From Lachnospiraceae bacterium 3-1 (GTDB lineage: Bacteria > Bacillota > Clostridia > Lachnospirales > Lachnospiraceae), in assembly GCA_000403255.2 (NCBI GenBank), contig KE159575.1, positions 1 to 61,713 on the forward strand: a stretch of 61,713 bases of DNA. Direction: 5' to 3'. The notes beneath the pieces are model-generated. The model saw only the letters and a list, made by a program, of their open reading frames with translations. It had not been told where the DNA came from and made no database searches. The translations under genes were made by a program, and so were the position numbers. This document shows positions 1 through 7,284 of the stretch, piece by piece (position 1 is the stretch's first letter; each line of letters starts with the position of its first letter).

Positions 1-101
1 TCCTGCGCCTTTTGCTCCTGCACAAGCTGTCTGCGCCTGTTTTCAAGCTGTCGGATTTCTTCCTCAATGCTCGTGATTTTTTCGGCTTTGGTCTTTGCCA
101 T
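1..101 (-). CDS. DUF3847 family protein, N-terminal part (runs off the window)
   Basis: The gene starts at an ATG at 99-101 behind a good AAAGGAG site seven bases upstream. It reads MAKTKAEKITSIEEEIRQLE and continues as a charged helical segment. This start and composition are typical of the small DUF3847 proteins of Tn1549/CTn-like elements, which lie near the recombinase. Function is unknown. Only about 33 residues are inside the window; the remainder lies beyond its left edge. Confidence 0.65.
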   Translation of the reverse strand, partial: MAKTKAEKITSIEEEIRQLENRRRQLVQEQKAQ

Positions 102-179
102 GCGTCAATCGCTCCTTTCGATTTTTGTATGGAATGGATAGGATAGGAATGGATTTTTACAGACAATCGGCTTCCCGTT

Positions 180-356
180 TTATTCCTGCTTATCGGCAAG
201 TATCATTTTCAGCAGCTTGTCGCGGAATGTTTCTGTGCCGCTGTGGTTGAAAAACAACTCCGCAACAATGGTCTGCCCGTCCCTGTGTGTCGTGATGATA
301 CCGTCGGGCTTTCGGGGTGGGGCGGGCGTTTCTTTCTTTTCTGTCAATTCTGTCAA
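180..356 (-). CDS. TnpW-like transposon-encoded small protein
   Basis: A 58-residue protein ending in FRDKLLKMILADKQE, with a central segment around DGIITTHRDGQTIVAELFF, resembles the TnpW proteins encoded beside Tn4451-type recombinases. The longer open frame upstream is only a shadow of the recombinase 3' end. I chose a TTG start at 354-356 because GAAAGGAG sits seven bases before it and no in-frame ATG is close. The gene follows the recombinase by about 80 bp, so the two are probably co-transcribed. Its role is not established; it may assist excision or be accessory. Confidence 0.6.
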   Translation of the reverse strand: MTELTEKKETPAPPRKPDGIITTHRDGQTIVAELFFNHSGTETFRDKLLKMILADKQE

Positions 357-435
357 TGGGTCGCTCCTTTCTGTGGGTGCAAAAAAGGAATTTCCCGTAT
401 TTGGAAAATCCCTCTCTGCTGTCGGCTGTTCGGTT

Positions 436-2283
436 TTATTGTGCGGACATGGCGGCGGCTTGCGCCTTTTTCCTTGCCCGGTATTCCCGCGCCTTGATAC
501 GGTCATACTCCCGTTGCTTTTCGCGGTTTCTGGCGCGGTAGGCTCTGGAATATTCACGGTGGTAAGCGCGGCTCTTTTCCTTTTTCGCTTCTTCGATTTC
601 CTCCCGCATTTTTTTGATTTCCTGCTCTGTCGGCTCGGCAAGCTGTGTCAGTTCGTTCTCAAATTTGCCGATATGGTTGAAGTATATCCCGATATGCTGT
701 ATGGCGTATCTCGCCCGTTTCTGGTCGCGCTCATGCACTTCAATCCTGCTGATAAACTCGTTGAGAATGGCGGGGGTGAGTTCGGCAAAGTCGGCGTATC
801 GTTCTGTCAGTTTTACAAACCTCTGCGCCCGCCCTCCTGCGTTCTCAAAAGCGGATAACTGCTCTTTGATTTCCGCAAGTTCCTCTTTCAGCATATAATA
901 TTCTTCCGAATACTTCCGCGACATCTGCTCATAACGGTCTTGCTCAATTACTCCCAGTGCGTTGTCCTCGTACAGCTTATCCAGAACCTTTTCGATTTGT
1001 TCAAGCCGCGTTGTGATTTGCGGTACGCGCTTCTGCTGTTTCTTCGTCCGGTCGGTCTGCTGTACGTCAAGGCTCTTTTTCACTAAGGCTTCAAAGTCTG
1101 CCCGGTTGCTGATGGAGTATTCCGCGATTTTTTTCAGCACGTCCGAAACGGTCTGCATGAGTAAATCCGCGTCCATGATGTGCGGGGAATGGCACTTCGG
1201 GTTTCTGGCTTTTCCCTTGTGGTACTCACTGCAATAGGCGATATGCCGCCTGCCGCCGTTCCTGTAATCTATCCGTATGTGCATTTTTGCGCCGCAGTCC
1301 TTACAGAAAAGCAAGCCCGACAAGGGGTGGATTTCCCCGTCCCCGTTTGGTCGCTTGACGGGGGCATTTTCCAAAATCCGCTGTACGTTCTCAAAATCGG
1401 TGCGGTCAACAATCGGCTCATGCACGTTTTCCGTAATATGCCACTGGCTTCGGTCTACATAGTGGTTTCGTTTGTCGCGGAAATGCTTTGTGGTCTTGAA
1501 GTTGACCACATCTCCGCAATACTCCTGCCGTGTGAGGATACGGGTCAGGGTCGCCTTATTCCATTTGTAGCGGTTTTCCTCGTTCAGCGTCTTGTTTTTA
1601 CAAGTTCCCCGCCCCCGGTCTTTCATGTAGAAAGTGGGCGTTGGAATTTGTTCGTTTTTCAGATATACGGCGATTTGGTTTCGGTTCTTCCCGTCCAGAA
1701 ACAGGCGGAAAATCAAACGGACAACTTTCGCGGCTTCTTCGTCAATCAACCAAAAATCCTTGTTGTCGGGGTCTTTTACATATCCGTATGGGGCTTCGGT
1801 AGCGATTGGCTTGCCGCTTGTCCCCTTTGTGCGGATACCCGTTTTTACTTTCTTGCTGATGTCGCGGGCGTACCACTCCGACATGATATTGATGAACGGC
1901 GCAAACTCCAACGTGTCGGGCTTTTCGCTGTCTATCCCGTTGTTTACCGCGATAAAGCGCACGTTGTTCCGTCTGAAAATCTCCATAGCGTTTCCCACTT
2001 GGAGATAGTCGCGCCCCCAGCGGGTCATGTCTTTCATAATGCAGACACCGATTTTTCCGTTTTCCACGTCCTCAATCATGCGGGAGTAAGCGGAGCGGTC
2101 AAAAAACCTGCCGCTTTCGTCATCGTCAATGTAGTGCCGGATATTGGTCAATTTTAGCTGTCTGGCATAGCTTTCCAGAAATTTCTTCTGGTTCTGTATG
2201 GAGTTGCTTTCGCCGCCGTCCCTGTCCTCGTCCCCCACGGATAAGCGGGAGTAAAGGGCTGTGATTTTGCTGTAATCATTCAT
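436..2283 (-). CDS. Large serine recombinase (TnpX/TndX type)
   Basis: A 615-residue site-specific recombinase that would excise and insert the transposon. The N-terminal resolvase domain shows the YSRLS motif (catalytic Ser about residue 15) and later RWGRDYLQVGNAMEIF. A recombinase domain follows (APYGYVKDP onward), then a zinc ribbon with FCKDCGAKMH and further cysteines around residues 345-375, and a long coiled coil with a basic tail. The start ATG at 2281-2283 has GGAGGG seven bases upstream; the frame extends seven codons further to a TTG that lacks a site. The gene ends the element next to the interrupted virD4 gene. Length and domain order match intact family members. Confidence 0.93.
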   Translation of the reverse strand: MNDYSKITALYSRLSVGDEDRDGGESNSIQNQKKFLESYARQLKLTNIRHYIDDDESGRFFDRSAYSRMIEDVENGKIGVCIMKDMTRWGRDYLQVGNAMEIFRRNNVRFIAVNNGIDSEKPDTLEFAPFINIMSEWYARDISKKVKTGIRTKGTSGKPIATEAPYGYVKDPDNKDFWLIDEEAAKVVRLIFRLFLDGKNRNQIAVYLKNEQIPTPTFYMKDRGRGTCKNKTLNEENRYKWNKATLTRILTRQEYCGDVVNFKTTKHFRDKRNHYVDRSQWHITENVHEPIVDRTDFENVQRILENAPVKRPNGDGEIHPLSGLLFCKDCGAKMHIRIDYRNGGRRHIAYCSEYHKGKARNPKCHSPHIMDADLLMQTVSDVLKKIAEYSISNRADFEALVKKSLDVQQTDRTKKQQKRVPQITTRLEQIEKVLDKLYEDNALGVIEQDRYEQMSRKYSEEYYMLKEELAEIKEQLSAFENAGGRAQRFVKLTERYADFAELTPAILNEFISRIEVHERDQKRARYAIQHIGIYFNHIGKFENELTQLAEPTEQEIKKMREEIEEAKKEKSRAYHREYSRAYRARNREKQREYDRIKAREYRARKKAQAAAMSAQ

Positions 2284-2337
2284 GTGCATACCCTCCTGCG
2301 TCAATATAGGTGTTGCTTACAGTTAAGATTATGCACC

Positions 2338-2703
2338 TCACCGGGCGCTGCCGTATTCCGTTCCATGCCGGAACTTCTTGGCGTTCTTGGCTTTAAAATA
2401 TACCAAAAGCCTTAAAGCGATGCCGCAGCACACTCCGATCAACAGGTCTGCTGGATAAAAACTCGGCAGTGGATTAGCAAACAAACCTTCCATCCCCGCC
2501 ATGACCTCCATCATCTTTGCGGAAGCGTCCTGCCCCGGCGATACCCGCCACAGGCACGCTATCTTGTCACAGAAATATCCGGCAAGCGCATAGGGGAGAT
2601 TCATCAGGACAAGTTTCTTTTTATCTATGTTCCCGGTCTTTGCCTTGAGCTTTTCAGGAATGGATTTTAAGTCTTTGGCTATGCCGTTTATGATATTGCT
2701 CAT
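2338..2703 (-). pseudogene. VirD4/TraG coupling protein, N-terminal fragment interrupted by the transposon
   Basis: About 121 residues remain of the type IV coupling protein that links the relaxosome to the conjugation channel. Two transmembrane segments are visible (LVLMNLPYALAGYFC and LLIGVCCGIALRLLVYF), followed by KFRHGTEYGSAR. In ICE VirD4 proteins EYGSAR is followed by WG and then the Walker A domain. Here a stop follows at once and transposon sequence begins, so the ATPase domain is missing. The ATG overlaps the PcfB stop codon (ATGA). The remainder may survive on the far side of the transposon, outside the window. Confidence 0.8.
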
Positions 2704-3176
2704 AGGCTCTGCCCCCTGTCCTTGTTTTTCTCCCGGCTCCGTTCCCGGTTCTTGTCCTGCGACACTGCGTCCTTGAAATGGTTCAGCTTCTCCCGCAGGG
2801 AAACCCTGCCTTTCTTTTTCTCATTACCATAAACAAATTCTTTGAATGCCTGTGCCACCGCATCGGCATCCCTGCCCTTAAAAAATACCATGTACTTGGG
2901 CGGAACTGTCGTCTTGTCTTTTTTTATGGCAAAATCAACATTGTACTTTTTTGCCACACGCTCAAAAGACTTGATGTTGCCGTCCGTGACTTCGATAGAC
3001 GATGCCCCCACGCCCTCGCCAATGAGCTTTTTCACAGAAGTTTTTCCATGCGTTCTCTGTGCTTTCTGCTTACGGTGGTTCAGGTACATCTTCATCGCCG
3101 CTTTCAGCACGTTGGCGTCCAGTTTTGCAGTTTTAATCACAAGGGCAATCGTTTTCTGTGTTACTTCCTCCTGCAT
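2700..3176 (-). CDS. PcfB/DUF3801 family conjugation protein
   Basis: A 158-residue protein with the DUF3801 (PcfB) signature: repeated helices (ALVIKTAKLDANVLKAAMKM), a central FERVAKKYNVDFAIKKD segment and a PPKYMVFFKGRDADA strand, then a lysine/arginine-rich tail. In pCF10-type systems PcfB acts with the coupling protein in relaxosome docking. It lies directly upstream of virD4 with a 4-bp overlap, which supports translational coupling. The start at 3174-3176 was preferred to the longer frame because AAGGAGG precedes it. Confidence 0.82.
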   Translation of the reverse strand: MQEEVTQKTIALVIKTAKLDANVLKAAMKMYLNHRKQKAQRTHGKTSVKKLIGEGVGASSIEVTDGNIKSFERVAKKYNVDFAIKKDKTTVPPKYMVFFKGRDADAVAQAFKEFVYGNEKKKGRVSLREKLNHFKDAVSQDKNRERSREKNKDRGQSL

Positions 3177-3291
3177 GAAGCACCTCCTTGTTATGTTCCT
3201 GAGAAATCCCATGCACTAAGGGGGAATCCCCCGGCAGATAATGTCATAGACAATCTTCACTTTAAAATACGCCATACTTCCCCTTCCCACC

Positions 3292-3310
3292 TCTGGACAT
3301 CGTGTCCAGA
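3292..3310. repeat. TCTGGACA-N3-TGTCCAGA palindrome, copy 1
   Basis: Perfect 8-bp inverted repeat with a 3-bp loop, placed a few bases after the stop codon of the minus-strand gene 3316-3978. A second copy with identical arms lies in the same position behind repA (5287-5305), and a related GGACATCC dyad lies at 51340-51358. There is no T-run, so it is not a typical terminator. Confidence 0.8.
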
Positions 3311-3315
3311 AGTTA

Positions 3316-3978
3316 TTATTTTTCATTAAAGCAGTAGATTGTGTGCAGGTTAGCAGACAGCTCATTGCCCGTATACCCCACATCATCAAACAATAATGCC
3401 TGGAACAGCACATCCCCCACACCATCAAGCAGCACAATCCTCTGTTCCGGCTCCGTAAGGTGTCCGTATTCCACCCCATCCGAAACAACGGATTTCCTTG
3501 CCGCTTCACAATGGGTAAACAAGCCAAGAATATATTTGTTTGACATGATAAAGGCGTAGGTTTCCTGCCCGTCATGGGTCATGCGGTATTTCCCCGCCTC
3601 CCCCTCCGGGAGCGTAAAAACACACCGCACCGTTTCCAGGCAAAGCCCGCTTTCATAATCTGGCTGCAGCCGCTTTTTGTACCGCTGCACCCTTGCGTAA
3701 ATTCCCTCCCGGTCTATAACGGAATGGGTACGCTTAAACTGCGGCTTTTTGCAGAGCATATCCAAATCCATATATACATTGTTGATAATGGTTTTCTCTG
3801 CGTACTGCCGGAATGACTTGAGCCTTAACAGCCATGCAAGCACTTCGTCCAGCTTTTCCTCCGATGTGATAAACTGAAAAGGCTTGCCGCCAAACTCCAG
3901 CCTGTCAAACATAAGTGGGCAGCTCCCCTTTTTCGCTTCACGCTCCATTACCCTCCTGACATCCCGTAGTGATTCCAT
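3316..3978 (-). CDS. Hypothetical ICE protein
   Basis: A 220-residue soluble protein that I do not recognise. It starts at the ATG at 3976-3978 (GGAAGGAG eight bases upstream) and reads MESLRDVRRVMEREAKKGSC. No signal peptide or membrane segment is visible; a basic stretch (RVQRYKKRLQPDYE) lies mid-protein. It is in the same orientation as the replication and conjugation genes. An intrinsic terminator ends only 44 nt upstream of its start, so expression may depend on readthrough. No function is proposed. Confidence 0.6.
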   Translation of the reverse strand: MESLRDVRRVMEREAKKGSCPLMFDRLEFGGKPFQFITSEEKLDEVLAWLLRLKSFRQYAEKTIINNVYMDLDMLCKKPQFKRTHSVIDREGIYARVQRYKKRLQPDYESGLCLETVRCVFTLPEGEAGKYRMTHDGQETYAFIMSNKYILGLFTHCEAARKSVVSDGVEYGHLTEPEQRIVLLDGVGDVLFQALLFDDVGYTGNELSANLHTIYCFNEK

Positions 3979-4021
3979 ATCTATCTCCTTCCCGTTTCCT
4001 GGTGCACTGGCCGGAAACAAT

Positions 4022-4062
4022 AAAAAAAGGGCAGCTACAAATCTACTGACTTATAACTGCCC
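4022..4062 (-). terminator. Intrinsic terminator just upstream of gene 3316-3978
   Basis: Read on the minus strand, GGGCAG and CTGCCC pair across a loop and are followed by seven T. It would end transcripts coming from 4205-4925. It also lies so close to the next start codon (44 nt) that it could work as an attenuator. Confidence 0.65.
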
Positions 4063-4126
4063 TCACGCTGTTCTCAATTTATCATTTTTTTAACACAGGG
4101 GTCTTCCACCCCCGTACCCCTGGAAA

Positions 4127-4172
4127 CCTTGCCGGAAATGTGATTGAAAAGATAATCACATTTCCAACAAGG
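4127..4172. repeat. Long imperfect inverted repeat
   Basis: CCTTG-2nt-GGAAATGTGATT pairs with its complement across an 8-nt loop: 12 bp plus 5 bp, separated by a 2x2 internal loop. It sits in the untranslated gap between two minus-strand genes. No T-run follows on either strand, so it may be a regulatory or DNA-structure element rather than a terminator. Confidence 0.6.
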
Positions 4173-4204
4173 CTGAAAACGCCACCCGCCACGCTCTGGC
4201 AGGC

Positions 4205-4573
4205 TCATTTTATTTCTATTCCCGCCGCTTCTGCGAAATGCTGCTTCCTGCCCATAAGCTCATTCTGCTTTTCTCCCGGTAACTGCCTGAAAATATCATC
4301 ATAATCAATATCCTCTATCTTCATTTCCCTCGCAAGCATAATGAGCTGTGTATGCAGCCATTCCTCCCACAAATCTTCAAACAGCGCCCTGCTGTCCGTG
4401 AAAGTAAAATCATTTTCAAAGCCTGTTGGCGGCGTGTAATATTGCAGCTTTACAAAGCCATATCTGCCGGCATCAACCACCACAACGTCCACATCTTCCA
4501 GCTCCGCAAAAGCATCCGCCACTCTCCGGCATTTTTTCCGTTCTTCCTCTGTAATGTATGCCTTTTTATCCAT
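4205..4573 (-). CDS. Hypothetical ICE protein (122 aa)
   Basis: Acidic 122-residue protein with a good AAGGAGATG site upstream. It contains a DVDVVVVDAGRYGFVKLQYY strand-rich segment followed by helices. It has no cysteine motif, membrane segment or signal peptide. It lies between another short unknown gene (4602-4925) and a terminator, so the two short genes probably form one transcript. I do not recognise the family. Confidence 0.5.
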   Translation of the reverse strand: MDKKAYITEEERKKCRRVADAFAELEDVDVVVVDAGRYGFVKLQYYTPPTGFENDFTFTDSRALFEDLWEEWLHTQLIMLAREMKIEDIDYDDIFRQLPGEKQNELMGRKQHFAEAAGIEIK

Positions 4574-4601
4574 AAGCCCTTCATCTCCTTACACATATTT
4601 T

Positions 4602-4925
4602 CTACGCCCCTGGCAGAATGTCAAGCCTTGCCATCCTCTCCAAAAGGGTTTCATCCGGCTCAAACCCCCGCAAAAGGGAAGTGTCAGCGAAGATAAACCT
4701 TTCTTTATATTGGTTCATAATATCCATCAGCATCAGGAAACATTCATGATGATAGAGGAAACCGGCAAGGCAGAGCAGTTCACTGTCCTTTAATTCCCCT
4801 GCCCTGAAATAATTTTCAAAATCATAACGGTCTGCAAATTTACAGAAAGCCAGTTTTTCCAGCAGCAATGCTTTTCCCATTCCATCCAGTTCCTCATATC
4901 TTTTCCGTAGTTCATTTTTACCCAT
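4602..4925 (-). CDS. Hypothetical ICE protein (107 aa)
   Basis: A 107-residue, mostly helical protein (KALLLEKLAFCKFADRYD; LAGFLYHHECFLMLMDIM). TAAAGGAG precedes its ATG. It is divergent from the small XRE regulator at 5039, which may control it through the shared 110-bp upstream region. No family recognised. Confidence 0.5.
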   Translation of the reverse strand: MGKNELRKRYEELDGMGKALLLEKLAFCKFADRYDFENYFRAGELKDSELLCLAGFLYHHECFLMLMDIMNQYKERFIFADTSLLRGFEPDETLLERMARLDILPGA

Positions 4926-5038
4926 CCTGTTGTACTCCTTTATCCTTTAATCTCCATTTTTGGTAACTATAACCATCTCCATTATAGGAGCATAATAGAA
5001 CATATTCAAGCAAGGAATGGAGGGAAATATCGCAAATT

Positions 5039-5263
5039 ATGATTAAATTCGACAAACTTTTTCAAACTTTAAAGGAAAATGGGATCAGCCAGTACAGCCT
5101 TTATACCCGCCACGGTGTCAGCCGGTCACAGATCCAGCGGCTGAAAAATAACCAGTCCGTCACCACCCACACACTGAACATGATACTGAATATCTTAGGC
5201 GAGGGCTTTTCCCTGAATGACATCGCTGAATTTACACCGGATACAGAGCAGACGAAAGAATAA
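5039..5263 (+). CDS. Small XRE-family HTH regulator
   Basis: A 74-residue DNA-binding protein consisting of little more than a Cro/CI helix-turn-helix: the turn region GVSRSQIQRLKNN is followed by a LNMILNILGEGFSLNDIAEF helix. It is the only plus-strand gene of this ICE block and stands divergent from 4602-4925, a typical place for an element repressor. A possible promoter TTGGTA-17-TATAGG lies at about 4959-4987. An intrinsic terminator overlaps its 3' end. Confidence 0.75.
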   Translation: MIKFDKLFQTLKENGISQYSLYTRHGVSRSQIQRLKNNQSVTTHTLNMILNILGEGFSLNDIAEFTPDTEQTKE

Positions 5264-5279
5264 ACTGCTCTGTTTTTTT
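5244..5279 (+). terminator. Intrinsic terminator of the XRE gene
   Basis: CAGAGCAG pairs with CTGCTCTG and is followed by seven T. The left arm lies within the last codons of the XRE gene. Confidence 0.85.
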
Positions 5280-5286
5280 CGCCGCC

Positions 5287-5305
5287 TCTGGACATTGTGT
5301 CCAGA
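5287..5305. repeat. TCTGGACA-N3-TGTCCAGA palindrome, copy 2
   Basis: Same arms and spacing as the copy at 3292-3310, seven bases beyond the repA stop codon on the minus strand. Confidence 0.8.
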
Positions 5306-5311
5306 AGTCCG

Positions 5312-6394
5312 CTAAGTGATTCCTTTTTCCGCCCACCCGCCGCCATACATATCGTGCTGAACCTCCTGCTGGTAGTAATGGCTCATGGTTGAGGGCGCAT
5401 TATAAAGGGCGGTGATCAGGTATGCCCTGATGTTGGTAATCTTTGTTGTGGTTTCCTTCATACAGCCCATGACATATTCCACATGGCCGCTGTTCAGCTT
5501 CAGGAAGCGGGATTTCACAAGCTCGTAAGGGTAATCCTCCCCGTTGATGCGGATTGTCCTGCGTTTCACACACACCACATCGCAGACGGTTTCATAGATT
5601 TCCTCGTACATCTCCTTTTCCCCATACTGGCCATACTTTATGTGGTGTTCATATTCCAGATTTTTACGGATCAGCGCCATATATGCGCCTGTTTCATCCA
5701 TCATATCAATCGTATCAGATTTTCCCTGTGTTCCAGCGCTATCCACATTCTCCACGGATTGATTGATGGGATTGGGATAACTCATATCAATATAGTTCTG
5801 GTCAATTTGGTTATAGTCAGTATAATTAGGGTCTGGTTTCCCGACTTCTTGAAGTTGGTTTTCCCGACCTCTTGAAGTCAGCTTTTCCGACCTGCTGAAA
5901 TCGGTTTTTCCGACTTCTTGAAGTCGGCTTTCCTGACTTCTTGAAGTCGGTTTTTCCGACCTCTTGAAGTCGGTTTTCCCGACTTCTGTGGAAACATCAG
6001 CGTTACAAGGCTCTTTTCTGCCCGCATCTATAACAAAATTCTTCACATAAATAATATCCGGTTTGCCAAGCCCCCGGCGTATTTTCTCAACAAGCCCTAT
6101 CCCTTTGGCTGCATCCAGCTCCGCAAGAACCTTTACCGCCTTTTCCTTGCTGCATCCTAAATCTTCCCTGATGTTATCTATTGTGTATATGATATACGCC
6201 CGGTTTTCATCATCCAGCCACCCGTTTTTCATGGAAAGCGACATCCGGTCAAGCATCAATCCATACAGGAGCTTAGCATCGCTGCTAAGCCCCTTGAAAC
6301 GCTCGTCTTTTATCAGCAGGCGGGGAACACGGTAAAAAGAAAACTGCTCTGCTTCAACGCCATAGTAATAATCAAATCTCAATGGCCCGCTCAT
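5312..6394 (-). CDS. repA: RepA_N-type replication initiator with internal iterons
   Basis: A 360-residue protein. The N-terminal domain (about residues 10-125) matches the winged-helix RepA_N initiators: FSFYRVPRLLIKDERFKGLS, LLYGLMLDRMSLS, then LGCSKEKAVKVLAELD. A low-complexity middle (about 130-200) is encoded by 23-bp iterons. The C-terminal part (YELVKSRFLKLNSGHVEYVM, TNIRAYLITALYN) matches the DUF6017-like C-terminus common in these proteins. It lies in a repA-parB-parA order, so the ICE probably replicates transiently as a plasmid. Start at 6394 with AAGGAGG. RepA_N plasmids are known to place the origin inside repA. Confidence 0.88.
   Translation of the reverse strand: MSGPLRFDYYYGVEAEQFSFYRVPRLLIKDERFKGLSSDAKLLYGLMLDRMSLSMKNGWLDDENRAYIIYTIDNIREDLGCSKEKAVKVLAELDAAKGIGLVEKIRRGLGKPDIIYVKNFVIDAGRKEPCNADVSTEVGKTDFKRSEKPTSRSQESRLQEVGKTDFSRSEKLTSRGRENQLQEVGKPDPNYTDYNQIDQNYIDMSYPNPINQSVENVDSAGTQGKSDTIDMMDETGAYMALIRKNLEYEHHIKYGQYGEKEMYEEIYETVCDVVCVKRRTIRINGEDYPYELVKSRFLKLNSGHVEYVMGCMKETTTKITNIRAYLITALYNAPSTMSHYYQQEVQHDMYGGGWAEKGIT
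5841..5988. repeat. Iteron array: six and a half 23-bp palindromic repeats inside repA (candidate origin)
   Basis: Units start at 5841, 5864, 5887, 5910, 5933, 5956 and 5979 (partial), an exact 23-bp period. The core CCGACTTC-TT-GAAGTCGG is itself an 8-bp inverted repeat. Because 23 is not a multiple of three, successive units are read in three frames and generate a 23-residue protein repeat (EVGKTDF...). An array of palindromic units inside an initiator gene is the expected look of an initiator-binding replication origin. Confidence 0.88.
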
Positions 6395-6408
6395 TCTTAC
6401 CGCCTCCT

Positions 6409-7284
6409 TTACTGCTTACTCTGCCATTCCTCCAAAAGCTGGATAATGATACCCTCTATATCGTCATTGGAATAGTCTTCCGAAAAATACCTGCTGATCT
6501 TATCTCCTTTGATCGTTACTTTTCTCTCTTTTGGCTTTTCCTCTGCCAGTATCAGCCTGACCATCGCCAGTGTCAGCTCCCCGTTTTTTCCGTACTCCTT
6601 CAGCTTTGCCGCCTGTGCGCTGGAAACCGATGCGCCCGTTTCCTGAAGAATAACGGTTACATACTGCTGCTGTTCTTCTGAGAGGAAAGAAATGTCAACG
6701 CCCTGCGCTATCCCTATCTTCTTTGTGTCCACCATGCCAAGCAGCTCGTCCGAGAGCCTTGCAAGCCATACATACCTCTGCACAGTCTTTCCGCTCTCCC
6801 CGGCAGCTTCCCCCACTTCGTCAAGGGTACTGCCACCCTTGCTGCCCTGGTGCTTCATCGCTTCGTACTTCATGGCATAAGCCTTTGCCTTCTCACTCGG
6901 TAAAATGTCCTCCCGCTGGATATTGGAATCCACCATGATGATCGTAGCTTCATCGTCCGTATAGTTCCTGACAATGACAGGCATCGTGTCAAGCCCTGCT
7001 TTTTCAGATCCCCGTTTCCTACGGTGTCCGGCTATGATCTCATAGCCGCCTCCCTCCCTCGGCCTTACAATTCCGGGAACAAGCACACCATACTTGCCGA
7101 TACTCTCCGTGGTTTCCTCCATCTTTTCATCATCAAGGACACGGAACGGGTGTCCTCTGAATGTATGTAAATCCGCCAGCTTCGCATGGATAATCTGCTC
7201 CCCCGACGTGTTTTCTGCGCCGCCAAATAAATCATCAAAGCTGTTCAGCCTGACTTTTGATGCGCTCCCTGCCTTACTGCCCAT
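6409..7284 (-). CDS. parB: ParB/Spo0J-family partition protein
   Basis: A 291-residue centromere-binding protein. The N-terminal ParB/sulfiredoxin-like domain (about 35-130) contains GHRRKRGSEKAGLDTMPVIV. A HTH region follows (SGKTVQRYVWLARLSDELL), then a C-terminal helical part. The start at 7282-7284 has AAGGAGGTG upstream; the frame reaches two codons further to a weaker TTG. It overlaps the end of parA by 11 bp, as in coupled parAB operons, and lies just upstream of repA. It segregates the excised or replicating form of the element. Confidence 0.9.
   Translation of the reverse strand: MGSKAGSASKVRLNSFDDLFGGAENTSGEQIIHAKLADLHTFRGHPFRVLDDEKMEETTESIGKYGVLVPGIVRPREGGGYEIIAGHRRKRGSEKAGLDTMPVIVRNYTDDEATIIMVDSNIQREDILPSEKAKAYAMKYEAMKHQGSKGGSTLDEVGEAAGESGKTVQRYVWLARLSDELLGMVDTKKIGIAQGVDISFLSEEQQQYVTVILQETGASVSSAQAAKLKEYGKNGELTLAMVRLILAEEKPKERKVTIKGDKISRYFSEDYSNDDIEGIIIQLLEEWQSKQ

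Larger units (their letters stand above)
1..2337. mobile_element. End of a transposon/ICE with large serine recombinase
   Basis: This segment carries a DUF3847 gene, a TnpW-like gene and a large serine recombinase, all on the minus strand. That is the usual terminal gene order of Tn4451/Tn5397-like and related CTn elements, with the recombinase next to the element end. The end is placed at about 2330-2340 because the neighbouring VirD4 reading frame loses its family sequence exactly there. The rest of the element lies outside the window to the left. The exact att core could not be fixed. Confidence 0.75.

Noticed and set aside
217-858. Long plus-strand frames over the recombinase gene
   Set aside because: They are antisense to a clearly coding GC-rich gene, lack ribosome sites and have no domain content.
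5841-5988. Short regularly spaced repeats resembling a CRISPR array
   Set aside because: The units are directly adjacent with no spacers, each is a palindrome, and they lie inside the repA coding sequence. They are iterons.
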